Below, piece by piece: positions 34,623 to 44,304 of a DNA stretch of 64,000 bases (position 1 is its first letter; each line of letters begins with the position of its first letter). Below the pieces are notes generated by a model. It had not been told where the DNA came from and ran no database searches. It was given only the letters and a program-made list of their open reading frames with translations. A program made the translations under genes and the position numbers. Origin of the DNA: Streptomyces sp. CCM_MD2014 (GTDB taxonomy: Bacteria > Actinomycetota > Actinomycetes > Streptomycetales > Streptomycetaceae); the NCBI RefSeq assembly GCF_000772045.1, contig NZ_CP009754.1, positions 3,162,001 to 3,226,000 on the forward strand, written 5' to 3'.

Positions 34623-36011
34623 ATGCACCGCTACCCCACGGTCGCGGAAGTCACCGAGGCGGCGCGGCGGCTGGTCTTCCGGTTCCCCGGGGCCTGCCGC
34701 CTGCGCCGTATCGGCACGTCCCGGGCGGGACGGCCGATCCCGATGCTGTCGGTGGGGCACGGGCCGCGCCACGTCCTGGTGGTGGCCCGGCCGCACCCGG
34801 ACGAACCGGTGGGCGGCGCGACGGCGCTGGCACTGGCGGAGCGGGCCGCGGCCGGCGACCGGCACTCCCCGGCGACCGACCCCGACACCGTCACCTGGGA
34901 CATCGTCCTGTGCCTCGACCCGGACGGCGCCGCGCTCAGCGAGGGCATCGAGGCGGCCACGGCCGGCCCCGACCCCGCCCTGGCCCGCTACTACCGAGCC
35001 GCCTTCCGCCCGGTCGCGGCGGAGCAGCCGGAGTGGGCACCGATCGTCGGACGCCGACTGCCCGAGAGCCGCGCCCTGTTCGCGGTGATCGACGAGCTCC
35101 GCCCGGTCCTCCAGTGCTCCCTGCACAATGTCGACGCGGGCGGCACCTGGGTCCAGCTGACCGGCGACCTCCCCGGCCTCGCCACCCCCTACGCGACGTC
35201 CGCCTCGGCCCTGGACATCCCGGTCCAGCACGGCACGTACGACGCCCTCTACTGGGAGAACCCGGCCCCCGGCGTCCACGTCCTGCCGCCGCCGGACAGC
35301 ACCGCCCGCCTGGCGGCCGGCTCCGAGAACATCGCCCTGTCCACCTGGTGCGCACCCCAGCGGTACGGCGGCGTCACGGCGATCGTCGAGGTCCCCCTGT
35401 GGGCCACCGCCCCGGCCGACGACCGGACCCCGCACCCGGACCCCGCCCGTGCCCTGCGCGACCTGTCCGCGCTGGTACGCGAAGGCGGCCGTCAGGTCAC
35501 CGCCGTCTTCGACAAGGCCCGCGGCTTCCTGCCCCCGGCCGAGCACAGCCCGCCCAGACGCGTACTGGAGTGGATGGCCGACGACCTGTACGACCTGGTC
35601 GCCGACGCCTGGCAACCCCTCGCCGACCAGGCACACTCGGCCCCCGGCTCCCCCGCGCTAACGACGGCCGGAATCAGCGCCCTGGAGGTCGTCGCCCGCC
35701 GACAGCCGCTGCGCGCGGCGGGGCTCCTGCTACGCCTCCTGGACGCGGCCGACGACCCGGCGTCCGCCGCCCTCCACCACGAACTCGACGGCCTCTTCAC
35801 CACCTGGTGCACGGACTTCGAGCAGTCCCTACGCCTGCGCCCGGTCCCCGTGCACGCCCAGGTGGAACTCCAGACCCGTACGGTGCTGGCGGCGGCGGAG
35901 TGCGCGCTGGGGCACACCGTCACAGCGGACGTCGCGCCCAGAACAGCGCATGCCCGCCGTTCCCCTCGGGGACGAATTCCTCCTGCTCGACCGTCAGGCC
36001 CGACCGGGTGA
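34623..36011 (+). CDS. M14-family zinc carboxypeptidase-like enzyme (RiPP locus)
   Basis: 462 residues, ATG 34623, 13 bases after the peptide gene and with no strong ribosome site of its own, so coupling is likely. The M14 zinc ligands are visible: HPDE (His58, Glu61) and SLHNVD (His168); the catalytic Glu256 is in AIVEVPLW. There is no signal peptide, so it acts in the cytoplasm. The C-terminal 150 residues are helical. M14 enzymes remove C-terminal residues, and with the precursor ending in Ser after Gly-Gly it could trim the tail before or after adenylation. The last 92 bases overlap the convergent methyltransferase gene. Confidence 0.85.
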   Translation: MHRYPTVAEVTEAARRLVFRFPGACRLRRIGTSRAGRPIPMLSVGHGPRHVLVVARPHPDEPVGGATALALAERAAAGDRHSPATDPDTVTWDIVLCLDPDGAALSEGIEAATAGPDPALARYYRAAFRPVAAEQPEWAPIVGRRLPESRALFAVIDELRPVLQCSLHNVDAGGTWVQLTGDLPGLATPYATSASALDIPVQHGTYDALYWENPAPGVHVLPPPDSTARLAAGSENIALSTWCAPQRYGGVTAIVEVPLWATAPADDRTPHPDPARALRDLSALVREGGRQVTAVFDKARGFLPPAEHSPPRRVLEWMADDLYDLVADAWQPLADQAHSAPGSPALTTAGISALEVVARRQPLRAAGLLLRLLDAADDPASAALHHELDGLFTTWCTDFEQSLRLRPVPVHAQVELQTRTVLAAAECALGHTVTADVAPRTAHARRSPRGRIPPARPSGPTG

Positions 36012-36537
36012 GCCAGGCTCGGTTGGTGTCGGCATCCGCGTGGCTCCACCACATGGCGACACCGCTGTCCAGCCAGTTCTCGTCCGTGCCGGTCCACTCG
36101 TGCTGACCGGTGCTGCAGAGAAACCAGCCACCAGGCCGCAGCCACGACGCAATCCTCTCCAGCAACGGAGGCTGTTCCTCCAGCGGGATATGGATCAGGG
36201 CATAGAGGGACACCACGGCATCGAAGGAACCGTCCGGGAAGTCCACCGCCGTGGCGTCTGCCGTGATGAAGTCGGCGTCGGGCACGAGTTCCCGAGCCCG
36301 GCGGATCTGCACCTCGCTGATGTCGATGCCGGTGACGTGGTGTCCCGCCCTCACAAGGTCACGCGCGACCGGTACTCCGCTGCCACAGCCCAGGTCCAGC
36401 ACCCTGCTGCCGTCCACGAGGCGCGCGTTCAGGCTCGCGATCCACGACGGGTACTTCGTATCGGACCGGTACGCCTCGTCGTAACGCAGCGAAAGCGCGT
36501 CGTACCCGCGCCGCACCAGATCCTTGGGATTCTCCAC
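35920..36537 (-). CDS. SAM-dependent methyltransferase (UbiE/COQ5-like)
   Basis: 205 residues from GTG 36537; the start is uncertain because no strong ribosome site is present. Motif I is VLDLGCGSGVPVARDL, motif II region VTGIDISEVQIRRAREL, and motif IV DGSFDAVVSLYALIH. The C-terminal GGHALFWARRP is common in bacterial small-molecule methyltransferases. It converges with and overlaps the M14 gene by 92 bases. It may methylate the product of the RiPP-like locus, but it is not in the same operon and may simply be a neighbour. Confidence 0.85.
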   Translation of the reverse strand: MENPKDLVRRGYDALSLRYDEAYRSDTKYPSWIASLNARLVDGSRVLDLGCGSGVPVARDLVRAGHHVTGIDISEVQIRRARELVPDADFITADATAVDFPDGSFDAVVSLYALIHIPLEEQPPLLERIASWLRPGGWFLCSTGQHEWTGTDENWLDSGVAMWWSHADADTNRAWLTRSGLTVEQEEFVPEGNGGHALFWARRPL

Positions 36538-36614
36538 AGCCACAGCCAAGAACGCTAGCGCCCTCGTTCTGCGTCCGACGACCCCTTTTTGCCCGGGAAG
36601 CAAAACTGCCGCGT

Positions 36615-38105
36615 TCAGCTCCAGGCCCGCCGTTCCCGGCCGCGGGGGTCGTCGACCCGCGTCCACTCGGCGTCGATGCGCATGGTGGCCCGGCGGTCGG
36701 TGTCGTACGGGTCCCAGCCGGGGTCGCCGGTCCGGGCGAACCGGATCCAGGTCTCGTGGACGCGGCCGGCGAGATCCGCGGGGGCCTCGTCGGGGCCGAG
36801 CAGGGCGCCCGGGCCGTGGAGTTCCGGCCGGTCCGCGAGGTCGAACACGAAGGGCAGTTCGACCGCGTGGGTGGCGCCCAGTTCTCCGTCCAGGGCGTGG
36901 GAGCGCCAGGCGAACTCGTAGGCATAGGTGCCGGACCGCGGGTGGGCGGCGTGGGCGTCGGCCAGCGCGCGGCTGCCCGCGCCGAACAGGGCGTCGGCCA
37001 TGATGGCGGAGCGCAGTTCCGCGAAGGACGCTCCGGGACGTGCCGCGCGGTAGGTCTCGACGAGCCGCGCGGGATCGGGGTGCGAGCGTGCGGCGGCCTC
37101 CTCGACGTCGGCGGCGGTCGAGGAGGCGTACGTGCCCACCGGGACCAGGTAGAGGTTGCCCTCCTCGGCGTTGGTGCCGACGAGCAGGTCGACGTCGGCG
37201 GCGCGACCGGCGGCGACGGAAGCGGCGGGCTGGGTGTCCAGGACCAGGCTGAAGGGGCTGAGGCCGATCAGCGGGTCGCCGTGGGTCCCGGTCCGCAGGT
37301 CGATGCCCGTCAGCTCGGCGGCCGCCTCGACGAGCCGCTCGTCCGGGATGCCGCCGAAGGCGTCCACGCGGGGCTCGATGCCCAGGACCCCGGCCGCGGC
37401 GCGGGTGACACGGGCGGCCTGCTCGGGCGTGAACGCGCCCAGGCCGCTGCCGCTCTGCACGATCGCCCGGCGGAACAGCCCGGCGGCCTCCGGGGTGGCG
37501 AGGACGCCGCCGACGATGGTCGCCCCGGCCGACTGGCCGAAGAGGGTGACGTTGCGCGGGTCGCCGCCGAAGGCGGAGATGTTCTCCCGGACCCAGCGCA
37601 GCGCGGCGACGACGTCGAGCAGACCGCGGTTGGCGGGCGCTCCGGGAACGTCGAGGAACCCGGCCATCCCGAGCCGGTAGTTGAGGGTGACGAGGACGAC
37701 ACCGTCACGGGCGAACGCGGTGCCGTCGTACAGGGCGGCCCGCGTCGATCCGGCGACGAAACCGCCGCCGTGGACGAACACCATGACCGGCAGGGCGTCG
37801 CCTCCGGCGGCGGGCGCGAAGACGTTGACGGTGAGGTAGTCCTCGCCGCGGCTCCAGCCGGTGCCGAAGTAGGGGGTCATGTCGATGTCGCCGAGCCTGC
37901 GCGCGGACTGCGGGGCGTTGGGCCCCGGGACGGTGGCGTCCCGTACGCCGTCCCACGGCTCGTGCGGCTGCGGCGGGGCGAACCTGCCCGTGCCGCGGGG
38001 CGGGGCGGCGTACGGGATGTTCAGGAAGGTGCGGGTGTCGCCCTGGCGCAGGCCGCGGACGGCGCCCTGCGCGGTGGTGACGACGGGTCCGGGGTGCTGG
38101 TTCAT
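36615..38105 (-). CDS. Type B carboxylesterase
   Basis: 496 residues, ATG 38105 (a GTG at 38123 is in frame). Alpha/beta hydrolase of the carboxylesterase/cholinesterase family: oxyanion hole FVHGGGFVAGS, nucleophile in GQSAGA, acidic residue in GTNAEEGN and His in ATHAVELPFVFD. No signal peptide, so cytoplasmic. It hydrolyses esters of small alcohols or antibiotics in relatives; substrate here unknown. It follows the beta-lactamase-fold hydrolase gene on the same strand, separated by 113 bases that hold three 26-base tandem repeats. Confidence 0.93.
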   Translation of the reverse strand: MNQHPGPVVTTAQGAVRGLRQGDTRTFLNIPYAAPPRGTGRFAPPQPHEPWDGVRDATVPGPNAPQSARRLGDIDMTPYFGTGWSRGEDYLTVNVFAPAAGGDALPVMVFVHGGGFVAGSTRAALYDGTAFARDGVVLVTLNYRLGMAGFLDVPGAPANRGLLDVVAALRWVRENISAFGGDPRNVTLFGQSAGATIVGGVLATPEAAGLFRRAIVQSGSGLGAFTPEQAARVTRAAAGVLGIEPRVDAFGGIPDERLVEAAAELTGIDLRTGTHGDPLIGLSPFSLVLDTQPAASVAAGRAADVDLLVGTNAEEGNLYLVPVGTYASSTAADVEEAAARSHPDPARLVETYRAARPGASFAELRSAIMADALFGAGSRALADAHAAHPRSGTYAYEFAWRSHALDGELGATHAVELPFVFDLADRPELHGPGALLGPDEAPADLAGRVHETWIRFARTGDPGWDPYDTDRRATMRIDAEWTRVDDPRGRERRAWS

Positions 38106-38119
38106 GCCGCGTGTCTTTC

Positions 38120-38197
38120 TCACTGGTCGGTCTCGCGTGTCCGTGTCACTGGTCCGTCTCGCATGTCCGTGTCACTGGTCCGTCTCGCGTGGCTGTC
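38120..38197. repeat. Three tandem 26-bp repeats upstream of the carboxylesterase gene
   Basis: Copies at 38120-38145, 38146-38171 and 38172-38197. The first two differ at two bases and the third diverges in its last six. Each starts TCACTGGTC and contains GTCTCGC. The array fills most of the gap between the two hydrolase genes and ends 15 bases before the esterase start. It could be a regulator array or slippage-prone spacer. Confidence 0.75.
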
Positions 38198-38218
38198 TCG
38201 CCATGCCTTCCGTTGGCA

Positions 38219-39139
38219 TCACGCCTGCTCGGCCTCGGTGTACTTGGCGAAGGGCGCCCAGCCCTTGATGGCGAACTTGCTCCCCGCACGGACGACTTCG
38301 GCGGCGCCGTGGCCACCGAGGTGGGCGGGGAAGACGAGGGCGTTGGTGTCGACCGCCGTACCCAGGAGCTTGCGACGGGTGGCGCGGGCTTCGGCGGGGT
38401 CCTCGCAGAAGCAGCTGTTGGCGTCGGGTTCGTGGATCTGGATCGGGCTGTGCATCAGGTCGCCGACGAACAGGGCCCGGTCGGATCCGGACTCCAGCCG
38501 CAGCACCGACGAGCCCGGGGTGTGGCCGGGGGCGAGGTCGAGACGCAGGTGGGAGTCAATCCGGTGGCTGTCCTCCCACAGCAGGGTGAGACCGGCCTCG
38601 TGCACGGGGGCGACGCTGTCCTCGAAGACGTTCTGGTTGCCGCGGCCGAGCAGGGTCTTGATCTCGTTGGCCGGGTTCCAGTAGTCGAAGTCCGCCTTGG
38701 CCATCAGGTAGGTGGCGTTGGGGAAGGTCGGGACCCAGGTCCGCCCGTCGAGGTAGGTGTTCCAGCCGACGTGGTCGACGTGCAGGTGGGTGTTGATCAC
38801 GATGTCGACGTCCTCGGGGCGCACCCCGGCGCGGGCGAGATTGCCCAGGAAGTCGGTCTCCAGGCGGCTCCACACCGGTGCGTACGGCCGGTCCTTGTGG
38901 TTGCCGACGCCGGTGTCGACCAGGATGGTCCGGCCCTCGCTGCGCAGGACCCAGGTCTGGATCGCGGTGTTGACGATACGGGTCTCGGCGTCCAGGAAGT
39001 CCGGCACCAGCCAGGAACGGTGCGCGTCCCACGCCTGAGCCGGGCTGTCCGGGACGAACGCCTCGGGCGTCAGGTCGACGGGACCGTAGTACTCCCGGAC
39101 CCGGGTCACGGTGACGTCGCCCAGGGTGATGGTGTCCAT
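38219..39139 (-). CDS. Metallo-beta-lactamase-fold hydrolase
   Basis: 306 residues, ATG 39139 with GGAG six bases upstream. The zinc motif THLHVDHVGW (HxHxDH), a further His in APGHTPGSS, Asp in FVGDLMHSP and His in FPAHLGGHG complete the dinuclear site. Sequence style (ILVDTGVGNHKDRP) matches the family that includes N-acyl homoserine lactonases and methyl parathion hydrolases. With the downstream esterase it forms a probable hydrolase operon divergent from a LAL regulator. Substrate unknown; a lactone or ester is likely. Confidence 0.92.
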   Translation of the reverse strand: MDTITLGDVTVTRVREYYGPVDLTPEAFVPDSPAQAWDAHRSWLVPDFLDAETRIVNTAIQTWVLRSEGRTILVDTGVGNHKDRPYAPVWSRLETDFLGNLARAGVRPEDVDIVINTHLHVDHVGWNTYLDGRTWVPTFPNATYLMAKADFDYWNPANEIKTLLGRGNQNVFEDSVAPVHEAGLTLLWEDSHRIDSHLRLDLAPGHTPGSSVLRLESGSDRALFVGDLMHSPIQIHEPDANSCFCEDPAEARATRRKLLGTAVDTNALVFPAHLGGHGAAEVVRAGSKFAIKGWAPFAKYTEAEQA

Positions 39140-39358
39140 GGTGCGCTCCAGTTCGATCAGTTCTTCCGCAAGGGTGCGTCGCGGTGCCGGGGCGGCGGTA
39201 TGCGTCACGTGACTGCACCTGACCGCGGCGGCCCGGCGTGCCGGCCCGGCCCGTGCCGTGTGGAACCGGGGCCGGGCGGAACCGCCGCCCCCGCCCCCGC
39301 CCCACGGCCGCGGCACCGTCCCGCTACTGTCGGAGAAATCCCAGTTTCTGGAGCATCT

Positions 39359-42172
39359 GTGGCGAACGGTGGAAGCGCTCGAGCGGCCCGGTATCCGGCC
39401 GAGGACCTCGGTCCGACCGTGGTGGGCCGGGAAACCGAGACCGCGGACCTCATGCAGCGCGTCGCCGCCGACCGGACCCGCAGCGCGGTGCTGGTCGTCG
39501 AGGGCGAACCGGGTGTCGGCAAGAGCACCCTGCTCGACCTCGCCGTACGGCGGACGCGCGGTGCCGGCCACCGGGTGCTGCGAGCGGTGGGCAGCGAGTC
39601 CGAGCAGCATCTCGCCTTCGCCGGTCTGCACCAGTTGCTCCGCCCGGTCCTCGGCGACCTGGACGCACTGCCCGCACGGCAGCGTTCCTCGCTCCGGGCC
39701 GCGCTGGGTCTGGCCGACCGTGCCGCGCCTCCCGACGCACTGCTCGTCGGCCTGGCGGTGCTGACCCTGGTGTCGGATCTCGCGGAACCGGCGCCGCTGC
39801 TGGTGGTGGTCGACGACGCCCAGTGGATCGACCGTGCGTCACTGGACGCTCTCTCCTTCGTGGCCCGGCGCATGGACAGCGAACCCGTGACGCTGCTGAT
39901 GGGCGTGCGCGCCGACGCCGCGCTGCCCGGATTCGACAAGGAGCACGAGCACCTGGTGGTCGGTCCCCTGAGCGGGGAGGCGGCGAACCGACTGCTCGAC
40001 GAGCAGCCGGGACCGCCCACCGGCCGCATCCGGGCCCGGATCCTCCAGGAGGCGGCGGGCAACCCGCTGGCCCTGGTCGAGCTGGCCCGCGCCGCCGCGA
40101 GCGGACAGCCGGGGGACGCCGGGCGGGAGGGCCCGCTGCCCGTCACCGACCGGCTGGAAGGGATCTTCGCGCGGCACCTGCGGCACCTGCCCGACACCAC
40201 CCGCCGCGCCCTGCTGCTGCTCGCCGCCACCGACGCGGCGGACGCCCCGGCGGCCGCACGAGGCCTGCCCGAGGCGCCCGACACGGTGTGGGTGCCCGCC
40301 GAACGGGCCGGTCTCGTACGACGGGACAGCGGCGGGGTCGTCTTCCGCCACCCGCTCGTCCGCTCGGCGGTCTACCACGCCGCGCCCTTCGAGGAGCGCA
40401 GACGTGCCCACCTGGCCCTGGCCCGGCTGCTGGGCGAGGAGCCCGACCGGCGCGCCTGGCACCTCGCCGCCGCGACCGTGCGGCCCGACGCGCAGGTGTC
40501 GGCGGCCCTCCTGGAAACCGCCGGCCGGGCCCGGCGCCGGGGCGGCCACGCGGCCGCGGCCGCCGCCTTGGAGCGCGCCGCGCGCCTCAGCCCGCGCCGC
40601 GCGGACCAGGCGCGGCTGCTGGCCGACGCCGCGGGCACGGCCGTCCTCACCGGCCAGCTCGGCTGGGTGGAGCACCTGGCCGCCGAGGTGCGCAAGCGCA
40701 CCGACGACCCGGCGCTGCTCAGCCGGGCCGCGCTGGCGACGGGGCAGCTCATGACCGTGGGGGCGCACCACACGGCCGCCTTCGCGCTGTTGTCGCGCAT
40801 CGCCGGGGAGGCGGCGGACGCCCGGGCGCCCCACCTGCTGGACGCCCTCGCCGCGGCGGCGGTGGTCCGCTACTACTCGGGCGAGGAGTCCCAGCGGCAG
40901 CGCATCGAGGCGCTGCTCTCCCAGGTGCCGGACTCCCCCGCGGGTGGTGCGCTGCGCGCCTGGACCCTGGCCGTCTCCGATCCCACCGGCGCGGGAGCGT
41001 CCCTGGGACCGGCGCTGCCCCGGCTGATCGCCGCGGCCGGGGACGACGCCGGATCCCTGACCGCCCTCGCCGTCGCGGCCTGGCTCCTCGACCGGACCAC
41101 GCTGGCCACCAGGACCTTCGACGAGGCGTTCGGCCGCTGGCAGGCCCTCGGTCCGCTGCCGGCCGGTCTGGCCTGCGCCGCGGGCTGGGCCTATCTGGAG
41201 CAGGGCCGCTGGGCCGAGGCCCGCACGGTGGCCGCCGAGATCACGGAGGTGGCCTCGCAGGCCGGACTGGTTCACGCCGAGGCGTGCGCACGGGCCCTCG
41301 ACGCGACCGTGCTGGCGCTGCTCGGTGACCTGGCCGAGGCACGCCGGAACGCCGAACGGGCACTGGCCCTCGTCGATCCCTTGGAGAGCCGCTCCGTCGC
41401 GGTCTTCGCCCACCGCGCCCTGGGCCTGGCCGCGGTGGCCGACGGAGACTACGACACCGCGTACGCGCAGTTCCGCTCAACCTTCACCGAGGACGGCGAC
41501 CCGGTCCACTACCACGTCTCCCACACCGTCCTGGCCGAACTCGCCGCGGCGGCCGTCCGCCGGGACCAACGCGAATCCGCCGCGGTCCTACTGGAGCGAT
41601 CGGCACGGCGCCTGGGCACCGGTCTGTCGGCACGTGCCTCCGCGCTGGTCGAACGAAGCCGCGCCCTGCTCGCCGAACCGGAGGAGGCCGAACGGCACTT
41701 CCGGGCGGCGCTGGCGGGCGAAACGGGCGAGCAGTGGCCCTTCGAACGGGCACAGACCCGGCTGGACTACGGAGAATGGCTGCGCCGCCGACGCCGTATC
41801 GCGGAGGCCCGCCCGCTGCTGACCGGGGCCCTCGACACGTTCCGCCGGCTCGGCGCCCGCCCGTGGATCGAACGCGCGAAGGCGGAACTCCGGGCCGCCG
41901 GCGTCGAGGCGAACGGCGTCACACCCGGCGCGCTCACCCGACTCACCCCGCAACAGCAACAGATCGTCCGGCTCGCGGCCCGCGGCCTGACGAACCGCGA
42001 GATCGGGGAGAAGCTGTTCCTCTCCCCCCGCACGGTCGGCTCCCACCTCTACCGCGTCTTCCCCAAGCTCGGCATCACCGCCCGCTCCCAACTGCGCGAC
42101 GTGGTCGACAACGCCCTGCCGGACCCCGTACCAGCGCACTCGCAGCAGCACGCGCCGCACCGAGCCACATGA
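39359..42172 (+). CDS. LAL-type LuxR family transcriptional regulator
   Basis: 937 residues from GTG 39359, five bases after GGAG; the open frame extends far upstream but without such a site. An N-terminal AAA domain has Walker A GEPGVGKST (49-57) and Walker B LLVVVDDAQWID (about 147-158). A TPR-like helical middle follows, and a LuxR helix-turn-helix at about 862-912 (LTPQQQQIVRLAARGLTNRE, IGEKLFLSPRTVGSHLYRVF). LAL proteins are ATP-dependent activators, often of secondary-metabolite or catabolic genes. It is divergent from the hydrolase pair and probably regulates it. The C-terminal position of the HTH is normal. Confidence 0.92.
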   Translation: MANGGSARAARYPAEDLGPTVVGRETETADLMQRVAADRTRSAVLVVEGEPGVGKSTLLDLAVRRTRGAGHRVLRAVGSESEQHLAFAGLHQLLRPVLGDLDALPARQRSSLRAALGLADRAAPPDALLVGLAVLTLVSDLAEPAPLLVVVDDAQWIDRASLDALSFVARRMDSEPVTLLMGVRADAALPGFDKEHEHLVVGPLSGEAANRLLDEQPGPPTGRIRARILQEAAGNPLALVELARAAASGQPGDAGREGPLPVTDRLEGIFARHLRHLPDTTRRALLLLAATDAADAPAAARGLPEAPDTVWVPAERAGLVRRDSGGVVFRHPLVRSAVYHAAPFEERRRAHLALARLLGEEPDRRAWHLAAATVRPDAQVSAALLETAGRARRRGGHAAAAAALERAARLSPRRADQARLLADAAGTAVLTGQLGWVEHLAAEVRKRTDDPALLSRAALATGQLMTVGAHHTAAFALLSRIAGEAADARAPHLLDALAAAAVVRYYSGEESQRQRIEALLSQVPDSPAGGALRAWTLAVSDPTGAGASLGPALPRLIAAAGDDAGSLTALAVAAWLLDRTTLATRTFDEAFGRWQALGPLPAGLACAAGWAYLEQGRWAEARTVAAEITEVASQAGLVHAEACARALDATVLALLGDLAEARRNAERALALVDPLESRSVAVFAHRALGLAAVADGDYDTAYAQFRSTFTEDGDPVHYHVSHTVLAELAAAAVRRDQRESAAVLLERSARRLGTGLSARASALVERSRALLAEPEEAERHFRAALAGETGEQWPFERAQTRLDYGEWLRRRRRIAEARPLLTGALDTFRRLGARPWIERAKAELRAAGVEANGVTPGALTRLTPQQQQIVRLAARGLTNREIGEKLFLSPRTVGSHLYRVFPKLGITARSQLRDVVDNALPDPVPAHSQQHAPHRAT

Positions 42173-42217
42173 CGGAGCCGAGGAAGAGAAGCTGCCCGGC
42201 GACGGGAGCACGGTCCG

Positions 42218-42378
42218 CCCGACGACATCGATCTCGACGTCGCCGGTGCGGGTCCGGCAGCCGCCCACCGCGGCGGCCGCGGGGAGCCGGTCGCCGGTCA
42301 GCACACCGTCCAGCGCCTCGCGGACCGGCGCCTCGCGGATGAGCGGCTCCCTGGTTCCCCGGGTCAGCGAAGTGGTGG
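42218..42378 (-). pseudogene. Possible C-terminal protein remnant between the LuxR gene and ychF
   Basis: The 209-base gap is mostly open on the minus strand and encodes protein-like segments (REAPVREALDGVLTGDRLPA; GDVEIDVVG) without start or ribosome site; the frame begins inside the ychF 3' end. The V-E-I-D-V-V-G ending resembles nuclease-like or DUF234-type C-terminal domains of some ATPases, but I am not sure. It may be debris marking the right edge of the accessory region. Confidence 0.25.
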
Positions 42379-42381
42379 AGC

Positions 42382-43470
<1,089 letters not shown>

Positions 43471-43665
43471 GTTGCGACTTCCCGTACGTGAGATGCGGAG
43501 GGATGGGTGGGATGGGGCCGGGTGGGGCAGGGCAGGCATGGGCCGATCCACCAGTCTACGGGGTGTGCCGTACCGGACCCGCGCGGAGTCGAACGCTTGG
43601 CCAAGGCGCGCCCGACGGCGTGTCTGTCGGGCTATTCGGCACATAAACCGACCTAAGTTGGTCCA

Positions 43666-44268
43666 GTGGAGCAATACAGGACGCGACCTGCGCAGTACGG
43701 ACCGCGACGAAACCGGTCGCCGCTGCCCGCCCAGGGGCGGGGCGGCGCCGCTGCCGCACAGCCTCCGGCGGGGCGGATCGGGCGGCCGGTGCGCCAGCGA
43801 CCGGCACCGGTGCGGGCGGATTCCGGGCCGCCCGGTTCGCGGGTGGCCCGGGTGGTGCGTGCCCTGCGCGGGATGCCCAATCCGCGGTTGACGGGGCTGG
43901 GCAGCGGTCTGTTCTGCGCGGCCGTGATGACCTTGCTGGGCTTCCTCGACGAGCTGTTGTTCGGGGCGTCCCTGACCGTGTACGGGGTGTTGTTCGTGCC
44001 GGTGAGCCTGCTCACCGCGCTCTGGGTGCGCCGGGGCGACCTGCTGACCGCGCCCGTGGTCGTGCCGATCGCCTTCGCCGTGGGGCTGGTCCCCGTGGCC
44101 GAGAGCGGGGACGGTCTCGGCGGGCGGCTGATGGGGCTCGTGACCGCCTTGGCCACGGAGGCGGGGTGGCTGTACGGCGGGACGCTGGTCGCCGGGACGG
44201 CCGTGATCGTCCGCCGGATCCGGCTGGTGCGGCGACGGGCCGCCGCCCGGAACCGGCCCCCGGCCTGA
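43666..44268 (+). CDS. DUF6542-type integral membrane protein
   Basis: 200 residues, GTG 43666. A basic Pro/Arg/Gly-rich cytoplasmic tail of about 65 residues leads to four membrane helices (GLGSGLFCAAVMTLLGFLD, YGVLFVPVSLLTALWV, VVVPIAFAVGLVPV, GWLYGGTLVAGTAVIV) and a short basic tail. This layout is typical of the streptomycete DUF6542 family; function unknown. TAAGTT at 43654-43659 lies six bases before the GTG with no ribosome site between, so leaderless expression is possible. Confidence 0.8.
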   Translation: MEQYRTRPAQYGPRRNRSPLPAQGRGGAAAAQPPAGRIGRPVRQRPAPVRADSGPPGSRVARVVRALRGMPNPRLTGLGSGLFCAAVMTLLGFLDELLFGASLTVYGVLFVPVSLLTALWVRRGDLLTAPVVVPIAFAVGLVPVAESGDGLGGRLMGLVTALATEAGWLYGGTLVAGTAVIVRRIRLVRRRAAARNRPPA

Positions 44269-44304
44269 GCCTCCCCGCGCTCGCGCGCCGACACGGGCTG
44301 ACGC

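Noticed and set aside
38120-38197. CRISPR array
   Set aside because: Only three contiguous 26-base units with no spacers and no cas genes; it is a tandem repeat.
38111-39358. N-terminal extension of the LuxR-family frame upstream of 39359
   Set aside because: It is antisense to the beta-lactamase-fold hydrolase; GGAG and GTG at 39359 give a start directly before the AAA domain.
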